NCBI GenBank assembly: GCA_023627715.1
Contig: JAMAHW010000082.1
Span: 1 to 64,000, forward strand
Origin: Periconia sp. R9002
Taxonomy: Eukaryota; Ascomycota; Dothideomycetes; Pleosporales; Periconiaceae
Length of the DNA stretch: 64,000 bases
Direction: 5' to 3'
Shown here in pieces: positions 1-11,350 of the stretch. The notes under the pieces were generated by a model. It did no database searches. It saw only the letters and a list, made by a program, of their open reading frames with translations, and was not told the origin of the DNA. The position numbers and the translations under genes were made by a program. Within the stretch, counting starts at the first letter, position 1; every line of letters begins with the position of its first letter.

Positions 1-3000
1 GGGCGCCCGCTCGGCCGCGGTGCCTGCCTGTATACCCCCCCCCCCCCCCCCGTCGGCGGAACCGCAGATGTGTCTCTCGTTGCTGATTCTCTTTGGGTGG
101 TGTACATACGTTTGTGGGATGGATACATAGATTAGGTAGATAGATAGATAGCTGCCTTATTTCTGTGGACCGAAGGAATAAGGTAATGGCTCTTTTTCTC
201 TCGCCTACTTTTCCCGTTTTCTTCTGGAAAGGGTTTCCATGCACTCATGCAATGCATGTTTTCTTTTTTCTCCCTCTTGGATGGAGGGTTTGAGCTGGTA
301 CGTGCTTGCAATAGTTATTGAGTTAGTTAGTTGCCTGACTTTCGGGACGGGGTTTCGACTTCGACGTTTCGTTTTCTAGAATGTGAATATGTGGGGTTGG
401 TTGGTGTGGTTGCGGAGAGTAGGAGACGAAATGGTACATAGATGGGTTTGATCTTTTTTGATAGATACTTGTGAATTGTCATGTTTCAACACGCATATCC
501 CATAGCGAACCTCGAACAATGAATACATAGTATTGTTTGTCTGGTTACGTTACAGCATTGATACCTAAATGCCTTTCCCCCCTCATATTTTTCTTACTTC
601 TGCAGGTACCTACATACCTATGTAACCAACAACCTCCACGCGCGTGGCTTTCTCACCGTTCCTTCCCTTTTACCTCTTGCCAAGTCGCCGATTGTCCATC
701 AAAAAGTGGCTGATTAGTTTTTCTCTCTCCCCCGGAATGATCAACTGATCAAAAAATCGTCATACGGCGGAAGGAATTCCAGGCGAAAAACACGTATGTG
801 GCTATTTTCTTTTCCTGGATTTTTCAATGCGAGCTAGTAAAGGGTGGGAGGAGCGAACCAACGAACGATTTCCTTTCGCGGCACGGAGACTACCGTGCGT
901 GCCTTGCTTTGCTTGTTGAAATGTTCCATGGTCATTCTAGACGGCGTGCGATGGGCTGGGGTTCGGTGCAGTGGGCTTTTCTGCCCCCCCTGCGAGTAGC
1001 AAGTTTTGTAATGTGTGCAGCAGTGTGCGTGGCATCGACCTCACTGGGCCATTTTTGTGGGTTTTGCCTCTAAGATTTTTTACATATCGTTATTTGCTCT
1101 CGGGTTTCCCGTTCTCGAATCTTTTGGTGGAGCTATTGCATGACGCAGTTACGCAAGTTCCTACTCCACAACCTGACTATGGGATACGTACATGACCATC
1201 AGGGCCAAACATCGGCAATCTGTGGGGGAGAAGGGGAGGGGGGAAGGATTCCCAGGCTGAAAGCAAAAAAGAGGAAGCACGCACGTTGTGTGGCTTGTTT
1301 CTTGTCCCGAGGCTGGCAGATACGAAGAGTCCCCAGGGAAAAAAGCATGTGAAGCCAAGCATTTTTCTTCGTAATAAATTACCAAGCAACGCATAATCAA
1401 ACCTTTGGGTCCCCTTCTCTCTTACGTAGCCTTTTGATTTTTGGCTTTTTTTCGCGGCTAATGAGTGGTTGCGAGGGGGGGGGATACACGGTGCTTACAT
1501 TGCCTTGATAGGCGCTAAGGCACGTTCCCCCCATCCCAATTGTGCAGGGCAGGCTAGGCCGCCTAAAGCTCGGTACCAGTCGACGACGAATGGCTTGTCG
1601 AGGAGGCCATCCCGGTTGCAGGAAACGACGGTCCCTTGTCGGCGGCGCCAGAGCCAGGGTTGATTAAGCTGACCCTGGGTTTAGTTATTGGTTGGTTACT
1701 TACCTATATGCAGTACAATACTTCTTGGCAGTCCATCTGTACAGTATCGTCGTGCGTACTGTACAGAGTTGGGATTCTGTATTGATTAAGGTAATCAGAA
1801 GGTATTGCCTGCCTATGCTGCTACGCCCCACGCACAGAATAGCTCAAAGGCTACATCCAATGCCAATACCAACGACTGCGTCTGACCAATTGGCTCTGTC
1901 ACCATCGGCTTCATCGGATCCTTCCTATTCAACGACTTCGATTAGATACACACTAACTCAGTGACATCTTTCAATAGACTCCCTTCCATTTCCTCAGCAA
2001 ATGCTTGGATTAGACAAGCAAGGGAGGATTCATTGCTAGTAACCGCGAGAGGGGGTATGGGGTGAATTGTGATAATTTTTATAGGACCTCTGGCTGTATT
2101 GACCTACTTTTTGACAGCGGGAATCGGAAACAAGGCCACGCGACAAGGCAAAAGTTCCTGCTCCTATATTTCGGTTAAACTCGGTAAAAAAAGGTTCTCC
2201 CTTTGCAACACCATGTATTCATGTACTCACTCGTTCAAGAAGATCACTGAACACACGCGCACACACACCCATATACTTTGACGTTTCGGAGGCCCACCGC
2301 ACCAACGTTAGAGCTGCGCAGCATACAGCACTCCATCACATCCACTAACTACAAAAGTACTGCGCGCATGTTACTGTACACGCACGCGTTATGCACGAGC
2401 CCCCCTCATATTTCGAAGGATTCTTCCGTATAAACACCGATAGTGCCTGAAAATGAGATTTTGCATGGGGATCCGGAAATGCTTGTACTGTACAGTAGAT
2501 CGATTAACGCCCTGATTTCGACACCCCTAAACCCGAATCTTCCCAAACGTCGCAAAAACGATACCTATGCGTTGCGTTGACTCTGACTCGCCATCCTTGA
2601 CACGCCTCTTCGGTACATTGCTCAGTAAAAACTCCGGGATCCCGCTTGTGCTCACAGGGTGAATGCTCAAGGGGCAGACCCTCGGAAGGCGAGAAAGACA
2701 TTGCCTCTAGCTTCCTTGGGTGCCAATGTTATGTGTGGCTCAGTGGCTGGCTGTTGGTGGATGAATTAGGTTTTATACAGTTACACCGTCTTACTCCTTG
2801 ACACACACTCACCCCCAAAGCACTGCACATACTGATACAGATGATATTGCACGGAGGGTCTATCACCACTACTGCTTTGTTGTTTCAATTATCCCTTTCC
2901 CCCTCTTTCCTGGTTACGTTCATTTCAGTGTGCACAACTCTCGAAATTTACGTTTCAAATCTCAGGCACACACCCTCTTCTGTCCATCATCTTGTACCTT

Positions 3001-4287
3001 ACATATCCTCCTTCGTTCCTTCCAAAACAAGATACACTGGCATCGATCCTGATTCAGCAACTATTCGCGAATCACCGTGCATGCGCCTGCTCGTCTCAGC
3101 CCTTTTCGAGCCCAGAACTCTATGCGCATGAACATTGTCAATATCTTTTAAGTTCTTATTCACACGCCTGACATGCACGATAAACGAGCATACGAACACG
3201 CGTGTTGTCTTCTCACGGCAAGTCATGTTCCTGGTTGGGAGAAAGATGTCACCGGTGCAGCATATGCATTCGAGAAGAATAGACGCGTAATGCGTTATAT
3301 GCACGTCATGAGTGAGGTTGTCTATGCGTCCCTGTATAGAGATGCATTTTTTTGGCAAGGGGAAGTCTCGATAGCTTAGACGTTAAAGAAGTCTCATTAG
3401 GGCAACAGAGATTCAAAGTCTATGGTTCTACCATTTGGCAAGCATCAGATATGAAGCCTCGAGATATGATCGGTAGGTACCTTTTTGAAATGTACATTTG
3501 AGGATCTCAGGGTCTTGTACATCGGACGTTCACCGATGAATATCACAATGTACTTCGTTCGACATGTAGGATTTTGTTTGCCGTTTAAATTTGTATATGG
3601 ATAGACATGATCTAACAAGCTGTTGTTTGTATCCTACACTTCACTGTTATCATGTCAGATCAGCATATATCCGCATGTTGTGACGTTTTCCCACGCACTC
3701 CTCAAATTGATCTAGAAACATATTATACACTGCTAGATAAGTCATGTCCCACACGCAAGATCTTTACAGTAAAGATGTTTCTGCAGTTTTTGCGTTTTGC
3801 CTCTCAAAGTCAGTCTTGTGTCATAAGCCTCTCTCCGATTATAATGACGGGCGAGGGACTTTTTTTTCTCTCCAAAAATTTCTTACTTTTCGATCTTATT
3901 TTTGTTGAAGTAGAACCCCTCCTAATCGTTCATACAAAAAAAAGTAGAGATAAATTAGCACCGTTGACGCTTTCAGGGTTTTGAGTAGCTTTTTGCTCTG
4001 TAAAAGTGCACAATATTATCAATTAAATGGGTTGATATTTAGTATTCATCATTACATTGCGCAAACAGGAGTTAGTGCATCCATCTTAGAATTTCTGTGT
4101 ATTCGAGTCGTCATATTAAAGGGACAACCTTTCAGTCAACCATGCCTCATGATACGATACTCTTAGGACGATCCCCCCAACCCGAGAAGTAGTCGGCGAT
4201 GTCGGTTATGAGTTGTGTAAGGAACGACCCCAAATACTCCGTGGTCATCGTCTCACCCCAACATCAATCCCTCAAGTATACAAAGCG
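1..4287. other. Gene-free left interval
   Basis: No supportable gene is seen in these 4.3 kb. Open frames are short, mostly lack an ATG or plausible splice partners, and show no recognisable family motif. The sequence holds short low-complexity pieces: a C run near the left end, a GATA-type microsatellite near 136-151, and T-rich stretches around 3860-3900. The right end abuts the 3' end of the minus-strand FAD oxidoreductase, so 3' untranslated sequence of that gene probably lies just left of 4288. Confidence 0.6.
35..51. repeat. Poly-C run (17 C)
   Basis: An uninterrupted run of 17 C lies directly after a TATA-like tetranucleotide. Runs of this kind are length-unstable and error-prone in sequencing, so the exact count is uncertain. 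Confidence 0.9.
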
Positions 4288-5673
4288 TCACCTCTTCATT
4301 CTCTCCCCCCTCGATTTGAAAGATTCGGGTACCCCAAACCTCCTCGCCACATCATCAAACCCCAAATCCCTAAACACCATCTCCGCCACCGCCTCCGCAC
4401 AGACACCAATCAAAGCATTCCCCCCTCCATTGAACCCAGCAAGAATCCACTGATTCATCGTCCCAGGCACGCGGCCGACATGAGGTTGGCCATCTGGCGT
4501 GATACCCATGGTTCCCACCCACGCACTTTCCACCTTCTCCCCTCCATCCCATCCGCGGAAGGTGCGTCCCATATACCCATCCCAATACCCCAAGATTGGA
4601 TCAGGGAAGAGTTTGCCATCATCAAAGTTATTGTGCCAAAGTGAGCGTTCGTTCTTGAAGAGGGACCCTCCGCCACCCACCACGATACTCCCATCCGGTC
4701 GTGGGTTGAGGTAATCTGTGCCCTTTTCTGGGCTGAATGTTATGTTGTATGTATTGTTGAGATGGGGGTTGATTGGTGAAGAAGGCACAATGTGAGATGC
4801 CATGCCCTTGATGGGTGTGATGACGTCTGTGAACTGCGGGAGGAGACCGGCAGTGTATGCGTTTGTTGCAAACACCACTTTTCTCGCTGCGAGGGTGCCG
4901 CGGGGTGTGGTGAGAACTATCCCTGCAGGTGCTGAAACCTGTGGGTCAATATCGTCGTTCTCTGTAGAAGAGGATATGCCAGCCACTGGCGTGTTTGTCT
5001 GGACGTTCAAGTGCTCGCCCGACCACTTCTCGACGAGTCTTTCCAAAAGCCCAGTAGCGAACTTGTACGGCCACAGCGAGACCACAGGGACACTGAACGC
5101 GAGCTTTGCTTCTTTGATACTAGTCACCTGCTCGACATGCTCCTGTGGAACGAGACAGTAACTCTGCGTCCACTGCTTACCCCCCTTTCCCCCCCGCTGG
5201 CGAAGATACGCGGATTTCGTCTCCTCGGCCTCGTCGGCATCGAGGAAGACGTCGAAACTGCGGCGCACTTCGAGTTCGCAATCTATGTTCTCGGTTTCTG
5301 AAATGCGTTTGAATGCTTTGCGGTTGGCTTTGACTAGAGCAAACATTTCGTCGGCATGTTCGCCTAGTCCGAGAAGAGTGGTCGTTTTGATCTTGCAGTG
5401 TCCGCCATTCCGTGCTGTTGCGCCCGAGCAGAGATCGCGTGCTTCGAGGAGGACGATGCTGGGGGGAGGCTGCCCCGGGGTGTAGGTGGGCGATGAGGGG
5501 GTGAAGGATTGAAGGAGGTAGTATGCTGTTAGGATACCGGCCATCCCGGAGCCGACAATAGCGATGTCGCAGGTCTCTGGTAAGGAGGCGGTGGTACGTA
5601 GATTTTTGAGAGGGGAGGGCTGTGATAGCCAGTAGCTCGCTGTGGGGTTGGGCACTGGTTGAATTTGAGGCAT
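4288..5673 (-). CDS. FAD-dependent oxidoreductase (DAO family)
   Basis: A single uninterrupted frame of 461 residues starting at an ATG. Near residues 36-50 it carries the Rossmann dinucleotide-binding motif (DIAIVGSGMAG), followed by an Ala/Arg/Asn-Gly-Gly-His segment typical of amine and amino-acid oxidases of the DAO fold. The C-terminal part has a Gly-rich FAD-contact segment (GFNGGGNALIG). The family oxidises C-N bonds of amines or amino acids with FAD and oxygen; the closest well-known type is the gamma-glutamylputrescine oxidase-like group. The true substrate cannot be read from sequence. No signal peptide is evident, so a cytosolic enzyme is likely. It lies alone, with its 3' end facing the left interval. 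Confidence 0.85.
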   Translation of the reverse strand: MPQIQPVPNPTASYWLSQPSPLKNLRTTASLPETCDIAIVGSGMAGILTAYYLLQSFTPSSPTYTPGQPPPSIVLLEARDLCSGATARNGGHCKIKTTTLLGLGEHADEMFALVKANRKAFKRISETENIDCELEVRRSFDVFLDADEAEETKSAYLRQRGGKGGKQWTQSYCLVPQEHVEQVTSIKEAKLAFSVPVVSLWPYKFATGLLERLVEKWSGEHLNVQTNTPVAGISSSTENDDIDPQVSAPAGIVLTTPRGTLAARKVVFATNAYTAGLLPQFTDVITPIKGMASHIVPSSPINPHLNNTYNITFSPEKGTDYLNPRPDGSIVVGGGGSLFKNERSLWHNNFDDGKLFPDPILGYWDGYMGRTFRGWDGGEKVESAWVGTMGITPDGQPHVGRVPGTMNQWILAGFNGGGNALIGVCAEAVAEMVFRDLGFDDVARRFGVPESFKSRGERMKR

Positions 5674-6644
5674 GTTTGCTAGATTCCAGCGTGATAAATG
5701 TATGTATATACTTTATTTTTTTCTTTCCTTGAGTCGGAAGTTCTTCAGTGATTGATCCTTCTATTTTGTAGGTTACGAACGATTGATCTCCTCGGAAGCT
5801 CAAATAGTATCAGTACATAGTTTGGTGACTTTTGACCTTTTTCTTGCAGAAGTAGACTGTGGAAAGGAACCAGGAGCATCGAATTACGAGTGGATAAATC
5901 TATATATACACAGCGAGAGTACTATAGCAACAACCTGTAATGAGCAGATAATCCCATTTATCTAAGTTAAGAGATATGAGGAGGGATGTTAGTTGGTTGA
6001 CTTGTGTTGACTCTGGCCATACTTGCGGGCAATTATACTGAATTTGGAGATTCTGGAAGCATGATGTAATGACTGATACGTATATCTCTGATTGTCTAAT
6101 CCAGTTCTGGTAGTTACTGTGTATTTCCTTTCAATTCCGAGATTGTCGGGATTGTAAACTACCCCGCGAAACATAAAGCGAATGCCGAACTGTATAGGTG
6201 AATCGCGACGATGTTGTTCGGACTTGGGAATTTTCAACGTCCGAAAAAGATGCGCATAGCTATCCGTCAGATTTGATGTGCAAGAGAGAATTGTAACTCT
6301 ACCTCGGATTTTTCCCCATCAGTTCCCTGATCTTAACACGAAATCTTTTGAAGAGGCTGTAGAATGAACCAGGAACAAAGGCCGCGTAGACAAAGGCCGA
6401 AGAGAAGTATCGCATACTGCGAGAATTGGGAGACGTAGCTGATTTACTCAACTACTACTGTGCATTCTGATGTCAACTAAAGCGTTGCTACAGATCCCTC
6501 AAGCTAAGAGAAGTTCAACAGAGCAGTTGGTGCAATACAAACAAGTGGATGACTTTTCTCTTGTTGATACGCCTGCCGTAGTGGTATACCTAACATTAAA
6601 ACATGCCCTAAACGCCGGTTCATGCAATCGCAACCGCTCATAGC
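5674..6644. other. Intergenic, no gene seen
   Basis: About 970 bp between the 5' end of the FAD oxidoreductase and the 3' end of the Rpf2 gene, both on the minus strand. It should hold the oxidoreductase promoter next to 5674 and the Rpf2 3' UTR near 6600. Nothing else is recognised. A short minus-strand frame around 5989-6237 lacks an ATG at its 5' end and was not accepted. Confidence 0.5.
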
Positions 6645-7770
6645 TCACACCTTTGTCCTCTTAGGCGTCGTGGGTGCATCACCATCCTCACTATCGTCGT
6701 CTGTACCCGCATCTGCCATTGAAGTGTCTTGTTCAGGTGTTCTCCCTCTTTTCAATCCCTTCATCTTCCTTGTCTGCAACGACTTGAAGTCTTGCTTCCC
6801 CACGTGGACCTTGCCAACCTTGTCACCCATGATATCCATGTCAATGTTCTTCTTGGTCTTGGGCTCCTCGCCCTTTGGTTTCTTCAATGCTGCCTTCATC
6901 ATGTCAGGGTCAGCAAAGCGTTCGCGGCCAAGCGAGGCATCGATCCTCGGACCCATTTCTTCCACTTCGACACGAGGTAGTTTCTGGCCGGACTTCAGAG
7001 TCTTGATCAAGTAGAAACGAATGTGGATTTGCGGTTGCGGTTTGCCCTCTTCGGGTTCCTCGGCGCTGATGCTTATGATGTATTGTAGGCCCTCGACATC
7101 CACCTCGCTCGCTTCCTGGCCCCGGAAAAGGTCCAAGAGCAAACTCTTGGCCAAGGTCCATTTCGTTTGATTAGGATCTTCGAATACGGTACCGTGGAAG
7201 GAAATGAGTGGTTTGAGACCAATGGCAGGTTTCTTGTTTTTGAATTGCTGAAGTGTGCGGAATGATTCGGCGTTGATGTAGAGCTCAAGCATATCGAGAA
7301 TTTTGTGGTCAAAGGTTCGGCATAGGGTGAGACAGTTGGGTCGCTTTTTGGAGTGAAGGGACATGACGATAAGAGACGTATCATTCTTTAGCGAGAAAAA
7401 TTCAAGGGCTGAATGGAACGCATATTAGTACCCAATTCCCTGCTCGCCATGGAGAGAGTGTTGGAGGTAGTAGGACGCACAAGATGCATCCTCGAAAGGA
7501 TGGATATCATTCTTCTTCATGAAACTCTCGACAAACGGTTTCTTCAATGTTCTCAAATCGGCGGTAGCGAGTTTAAGGATCTGTGAGGTCTTCTGGCCCG
7601 CTACGAAAAGCGTCGTCTTGGGGTTCTCGTGGGTCTGCGGCGCGCGCTTGTCCATGGCCCGCTTTGCGCGAGCATTTTTGGGTTTTCTACAATTTCAGTC
7701 AGAAATTTTCAGGTCGGAACAGCGTTGGAAAGCACGAGAGCTGTACATACACTTGTTTCAACATAGACAT
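6645..7770 (-). CDS. RPF2: Ribosome biogenesis protein Rpf2 (Brix domain)
   Basis: Three exons: 7751-7770 (20 nt), 7481-7686 and 6645-7408. The joined protein begins MSMLKQVKPKNARAKRA, which matches the start expected of the Rpf2 family, and continues with KKNDIHPFED, then SLEFFSLKND after the second join, and ends in a Lys-rich tail with MKGLKRGR. Donors are GTATGT and GTGCGT; the second intron has a CTAAT branch site. Rpf2 works with Rrs1 to bring 5S RNP into pre-60S ribosomes in the nucleolus. The Brix signature is recognisable as DLFRGQE, the LQYIIS block and PRIDASLGR. The tiny first exon is easily missed by gene callers. It is divergent from the glutaredoxin gene, about 370 bp away. Confidence 0.93.
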
Positions 7771-8137
7771 GGCTGCGTTTGAATGTTATCGTGAGTGATG
7801 GAGTAGCAGTTCCGAAATCTTGGCAAGGAACTTTTTTTCGAATCCCAGAAAAGATGAAAGCGCGGGTCGGCTTGCGGCAATATGTTTCGCCGACATCCAT
7901 TCTTGAATGATCTGATAAGCGGCCTGGCGAATAGCGGGGTGGCGGGGTACCAAAAGCACGTCAGAAGCAAATAACTAATCATTTTATTATCAGATCATAA
8001 ACGCGCGACCAGCTTCCCTCCTCCCGCCACCATAAAACGTCTACAAACCACAACCTTTCTACTTGCGCCTCATATCGCAGCACCGTAAACACCATAAACA
8101 TCATACACCCAGATTGATCACGCGATCATACGTTACC
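7771..8137. promoter_or_regulatory. Bidirectional promoter Rpf2 / Grx3-4
   Basis: The 367 bp between two divergent start codons must contain both promoters. No TATA box at a convincing distance and no clear RRPE or PAC ribosome-biogenesis element was found by eye. Confidence 0.5.
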
Positions 8138-9052
8138 ATGGCGACGGTGCAAGAACTCACGTCCGATTCGGCATTCCAGTCAAGCATCTCCTCCCTCCCG
8201 CCGTCAACTCTCGCCGTAATCTATTTCCATGCCCCATGGGCCGCTCCTTGCAAGCAGATGTCCGTGATTCTGTCCACCCTCGCATCCACATACCCCGCCG
8301 ACGCCCCGATTCAATTCTTCTCTCTCGACGCCGAAGAGCTGCCCGATATCGCTGAGCAGTACGACGTGACCGCCGTGCCCTTCATCGTCCTTCAAAAGGA
8401 AGGCAAGACGCTCGAGACCGTCTCAGGCTCCGATGCAGCCAAGGTACGCACCGCTGTAGAGAAATATGCAGGAGCTGGAAGTGGAAACACAAATTCGTCG
8501 GCCAGCGTTCTACCGCCCGCGCAAACCGTCACCAAGCCCGTGAATGGCGAGGCGAAGAACCTTTCAGCGTATGCCCCTTCAGCATCCGACCCGAACACTA
8601 CGCCCGAGTACAGCGGCGCCGAGAAGGAGACGAGTAAGGAGGAGTTGCACAAGCGCTTGGGAGAGTTGGTCAAAGCCGCGCCGGTTATGCTCTTCATGAA
8701 GGGAACGCCAAGTGCACCTCAGTGCGGGTTCAGCAGGAAGACGGTCGGCATACTGCGGGAGAAGGGCATTCGATATGGTTTCTTCAACATTCTAGCGGAT
8801 GACGAGGTTAGACAGGGGTTGAAGGAGTTCTCGGACTGGCCTACTTTCCCCCAGCTGTACGCAAACGGCGAGTTGATTGGTGGACTGGACATTGTAAGTT
8901 TTCTGACGGATGGTAAGGAGGCAAGTACTAACAGGGTGCAGGTGCAAGAAGAATTCGAAAACGATCCAGAGTTTTTGCAGGAGTATTCAGTCAATGGAAA
9001 GGGAGGCCCTGGCGCGGCATCTGCACAAACACAGGCACCTCAGGCAGCATGA
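8138..9052 (+). CDS. Monothiol glutaredoxin Grx3/Grx4 type
   Basis: Two domains are visible. The first is a thioredoxin-like domain, residues ~1-105, with the degenerate site WAAPC in place of WCGPC. The second is a monothiol glutaredoxin domain with the CGFS motif near residue 195, followed by WPTFPQLYANGELIGG. This family binds a GSH-ligated [2Fe-2S] cluster and regulates cytosolic and nuclear iron handling. Exons are 8138-8893 and 8942-9052. The 48-nt intron has GTAAGT, an ACTAAC branch site and CAG, and its length is a multiple of three, so the frame stays open through it. The chosen ATG has an ACCATGG context and matches the expected start MATVQEL. An in-frame ATG at 8063 would add 25 basic residues and is less likely. 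Confidence 0.92.
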   Translation: MATVQELTSDSAFQSSISSLPPSTLAVIYFHAPWAAPCKQMSVILSTLASTYPADAPIQFFSLDAEELPDIAEQYDVTAVPFIVLQKEGKTLETVSGSDAAKVRTAVEKYAGAGSGNTNSSASVLPPAQTVTKPVNGEAKNLSAYAPSASDPNTTPEYSGAEKETSKEELHKRLGELVKAAPVMLFMKGTPSAPQCGFSRKTVGILREKGIRYGFFNILADDEVRQGLKEFSDWPTFPQLYANGELIGGLDIVSFLTDGKEASTNRVQVQEEFENDPEFLQEYSVNGKGGPGAASAQTQAPQAA

Positions 9053-9434
9053 GCATACGACGCTAACGACTGCGATGGGACAAAATTTCAGCAATTCAAC
9101 ACCCACTGTTGATTAATGGTCCGAATGTGTTGTGTGGAGCCGGAACAACAAGTTTTGTGTGTATGGACTAACTTCTCCCATTCCCTTCAAGATGTAGGGA
9201 TGGTATCAACAATATCCTAGATTTACCTTCCCTTCTTAATAAAAGTGAGAGCATATCTCTCTCTAAGAATTGATCTTGAATTGACCATGAACCCCTCGTC
9301 ATGTACAAGATTCCCCTACATAAAATCCTATTCCCTCCAGCCTGTAAATGCCATGACGCCACTGATGCTTATGTTGTGTTGTAAATGCAATGGCGAACCC
9401 CCTAAATCAGGAGCAGCTAGCCGTCTTCGTAAAA
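9053..9434. other. Convergent 3' region, no gene
   Basis: About 380 bp between the convergent 3' ends of the glutaredoxin and Dus2 genes. It is probably 3' UTR from both sides; nothing else is seen. Confidence 0.6.
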
Positions 9435-10881
9435 TCAAACGCTCATGGCGGCCGCCGTGGGGACAACATCTTGAGGAACAATCGGTACCTCAGCTGTAGG
9501 AGTAGACTCCGGGAGCTTCACACGTTTGGCGGCCTCTTCTGCCTCCAACTGAGCCTTACGTTTCTCTGCCTTCTGGTCGGCGCTCGACGAGTTCTGCTTC
9601 TCTTTCTCCTTCTTATCAGCATTTGCCTCTCTGACTCGTGCTCGCTTCTCAGCTCGTGACTCTTGAGACAGTATGCCTAGCTGCTCGTCGACTTTCTTGG
9701 CTTGTTCTAGGAAATCTTCCACTTCGTCTAGTTCCAGAGCCTTAATAACATCTGCGTAGCCCCTAGCTTTGTTCATCTCCTGGTAACACTTTGCTCTCCC
9801 TGGAATCATTTGGCCAAGGAGATATTTCGTATTGCCCCAGCGATTCTCCACCTGCAGCGCAAGCCGAATATACTCTGTGACCGCGGTTTTCCATTGTGAC
9901 TTCCATTCATTTGGTCCGCCTTCGGCCTCGGGTCTAAAGCAGCTGGGATTTTTCTCTGCCTCAGTGGCGATCATGGCGCCATCGACCCCGTATTGTTCCA
10001 TAAGCTGAAATGCTTCTGCCCGAGAAGTCACATCGCCATTGACTACACAAGCCACACCGGCTTCGCGGCAGACTTCACCGATCATTTTCAACTGATCCCT
10101 TATCGCTCTCTCTCGGGGTCGCATTGGCGTTGTCCGGCAATGGACTGTGAGGCCTGTAATGCCCGTCTTCACCAGCCTCCGTACCAAAGCTTCTGTGTCG
10201 GTTGGGTTATCGAGGATGCGTATTTTAACGCTGATCCCGATTTCATACACCTTGCCCACCTCTTCCACGAGGCTCGTCAAGATATTGCAAAGGAGATCAG
10301 GTGTTTTCAAGAGCGCCGCGCCCATGCCACCTGCGGTAGAAAAGGGTTTGGGGCAACCGGAGTTCAAGTCGATTCCTGCTACATCTGGAGCGACAACTTT
10401 AGCAGCTTGGACGGCTAGTTCTGGATTCGCGCTTCCGATTTGATAAATGAGTTTTCCCTTCTCTAATTCGGGATGTATACGGTAAAGGATGCTTTCGCGA
10501 TTCTGTGGATCAAGTGTGGGATTATTGATCTTGGATGTTGGCATGCGCGTGAACTCGATTGTAGAGGTACGAGGGTTAATGCGGCGAGTGGTCCCTATTA
10601 TTGCACGATCGATGGTTTCTGGGCCTGCTCATACGATTAGCTACTGCTACCCAAATAGAACTGTACATATAGAGAAATCCTTTTGAGCTATGCGACATAC
10701 CCCATACAAGATCAGCCCCATACTTCAGCGCCAGCAACCTGGATGGCAATTCGCCTGATCGCACCATGGGCGCGAGAACAACTTTACCACGATAATCAAC
10801 GCCATTTTTGGGAATAGGAACGCGCACAACCTCACTTGAAGCCATAGCTATTGATTTGATGCGAGAGAGAAGACGTAGCAT
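9435..10881 (-). CDS. DUS2: tRNA-dihydrouridine synthase Dus2
   Basis: Two exons: 10701-10881 and 9435-10624. The 76-nt intron has a GTATGT donor, and the join gives LVWGPETIDRAIIGTTRR. The protein has the FMN-dependent Dus barrel: GKVVLAPMVRSGELPSR at the N-terminus, AGIDLNSGCPKPFSTAGG with the catalytic Cys, then GLTVHCRTT and VNGDV. These identify the Dus2 group, which reduces U20 in the tRNA D-loop. The C-terminal ~80 residues are Lys/Glu-rich and coiled-coil-like. Two starts are possible: the first ATG (456 residues), whose first 12 residues are basic and hydrophobic and could be a weak mitochondrial presequence, or the ATG at 10845 (444 residues, MASSEVV). The second fits the family better. 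Confidence 0.92.
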
Positions 10882-11350
10882 TCGAAGTTGGGTTGTGATG
10901 TTAACATTGAAGAATAAGTCGAAGCGCGGGTGGGATTCCGGCTGGCAGAATTCTGCCGCCGAGTAGATTGACCGCCTACCTCTGGTAGCTTAGTGTACCT
11001 TGGTATAGATCTACGGAACGAGACCATTCGATCTGATCAATACGTTCAGATCTCTTGGTTTAGTTCATACCGCAGAATGCTAACCAGGTAACCGGAAATT
11101 CTACCGTAATTTCGATCCTATTTTCGATTGATATTGACATTGTTTGATATTTCTTTTACACTTAAATGAAGGGTCGCAAACGTGGCAATTTTTCATGTTG
11201 TCTATAACTTCATTCTTTCACCGTGATTACTTAAACTTGTCGGTAAGGAAAAACCGTCAAGCATGTCAAGGTCTGGATTTTTTCTTGCAGGCAATCATAT
11301 ACATGCCGCGTTCGCTCGTTGTAATTATTCGTAAGCAACGAGCTCAAAAC
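10882..11350. other. Intergenic, no gene seen
   Basis: About 470 bp between the Dus2 start and the 3' end of the Abp1 gene, both on the minus strand. It is AT-rich near 11100-11220. It should carry the Dus2 promoter. No other feature is supported. Confidence 0.5.

Noticed and set aside
2999..3358. 119-residue minus-strand frame
   Set aside because: Non-coding-like composition, no recognisable motif, first codon doubtful, overlapped by equally long plus-strand frames in the same gene-free interval.
3652..3984. 110-residue plus-strand frame starting at an ATG
   Set aside because: The first 40 residues look plausible, but the rest follows an AT-rich, T-run-containing sequence. There is no splice context or family signal.
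5989..6237. 82-residue minus-strand frame with VVYNPDNLGIERKYTV
   Set aside because: The frame opens with TTG, no upstream exon could be joined and no family was recognised. It might be a gene remnant, but this cannot be supported.
10984..11045. A-box-like TAGCTTAGTG followed by TTCGATC, suggestive of a tRNA
   Set aside because: The B box does not match GGTTCGANNC, and no acceptor stem pairs across the region.
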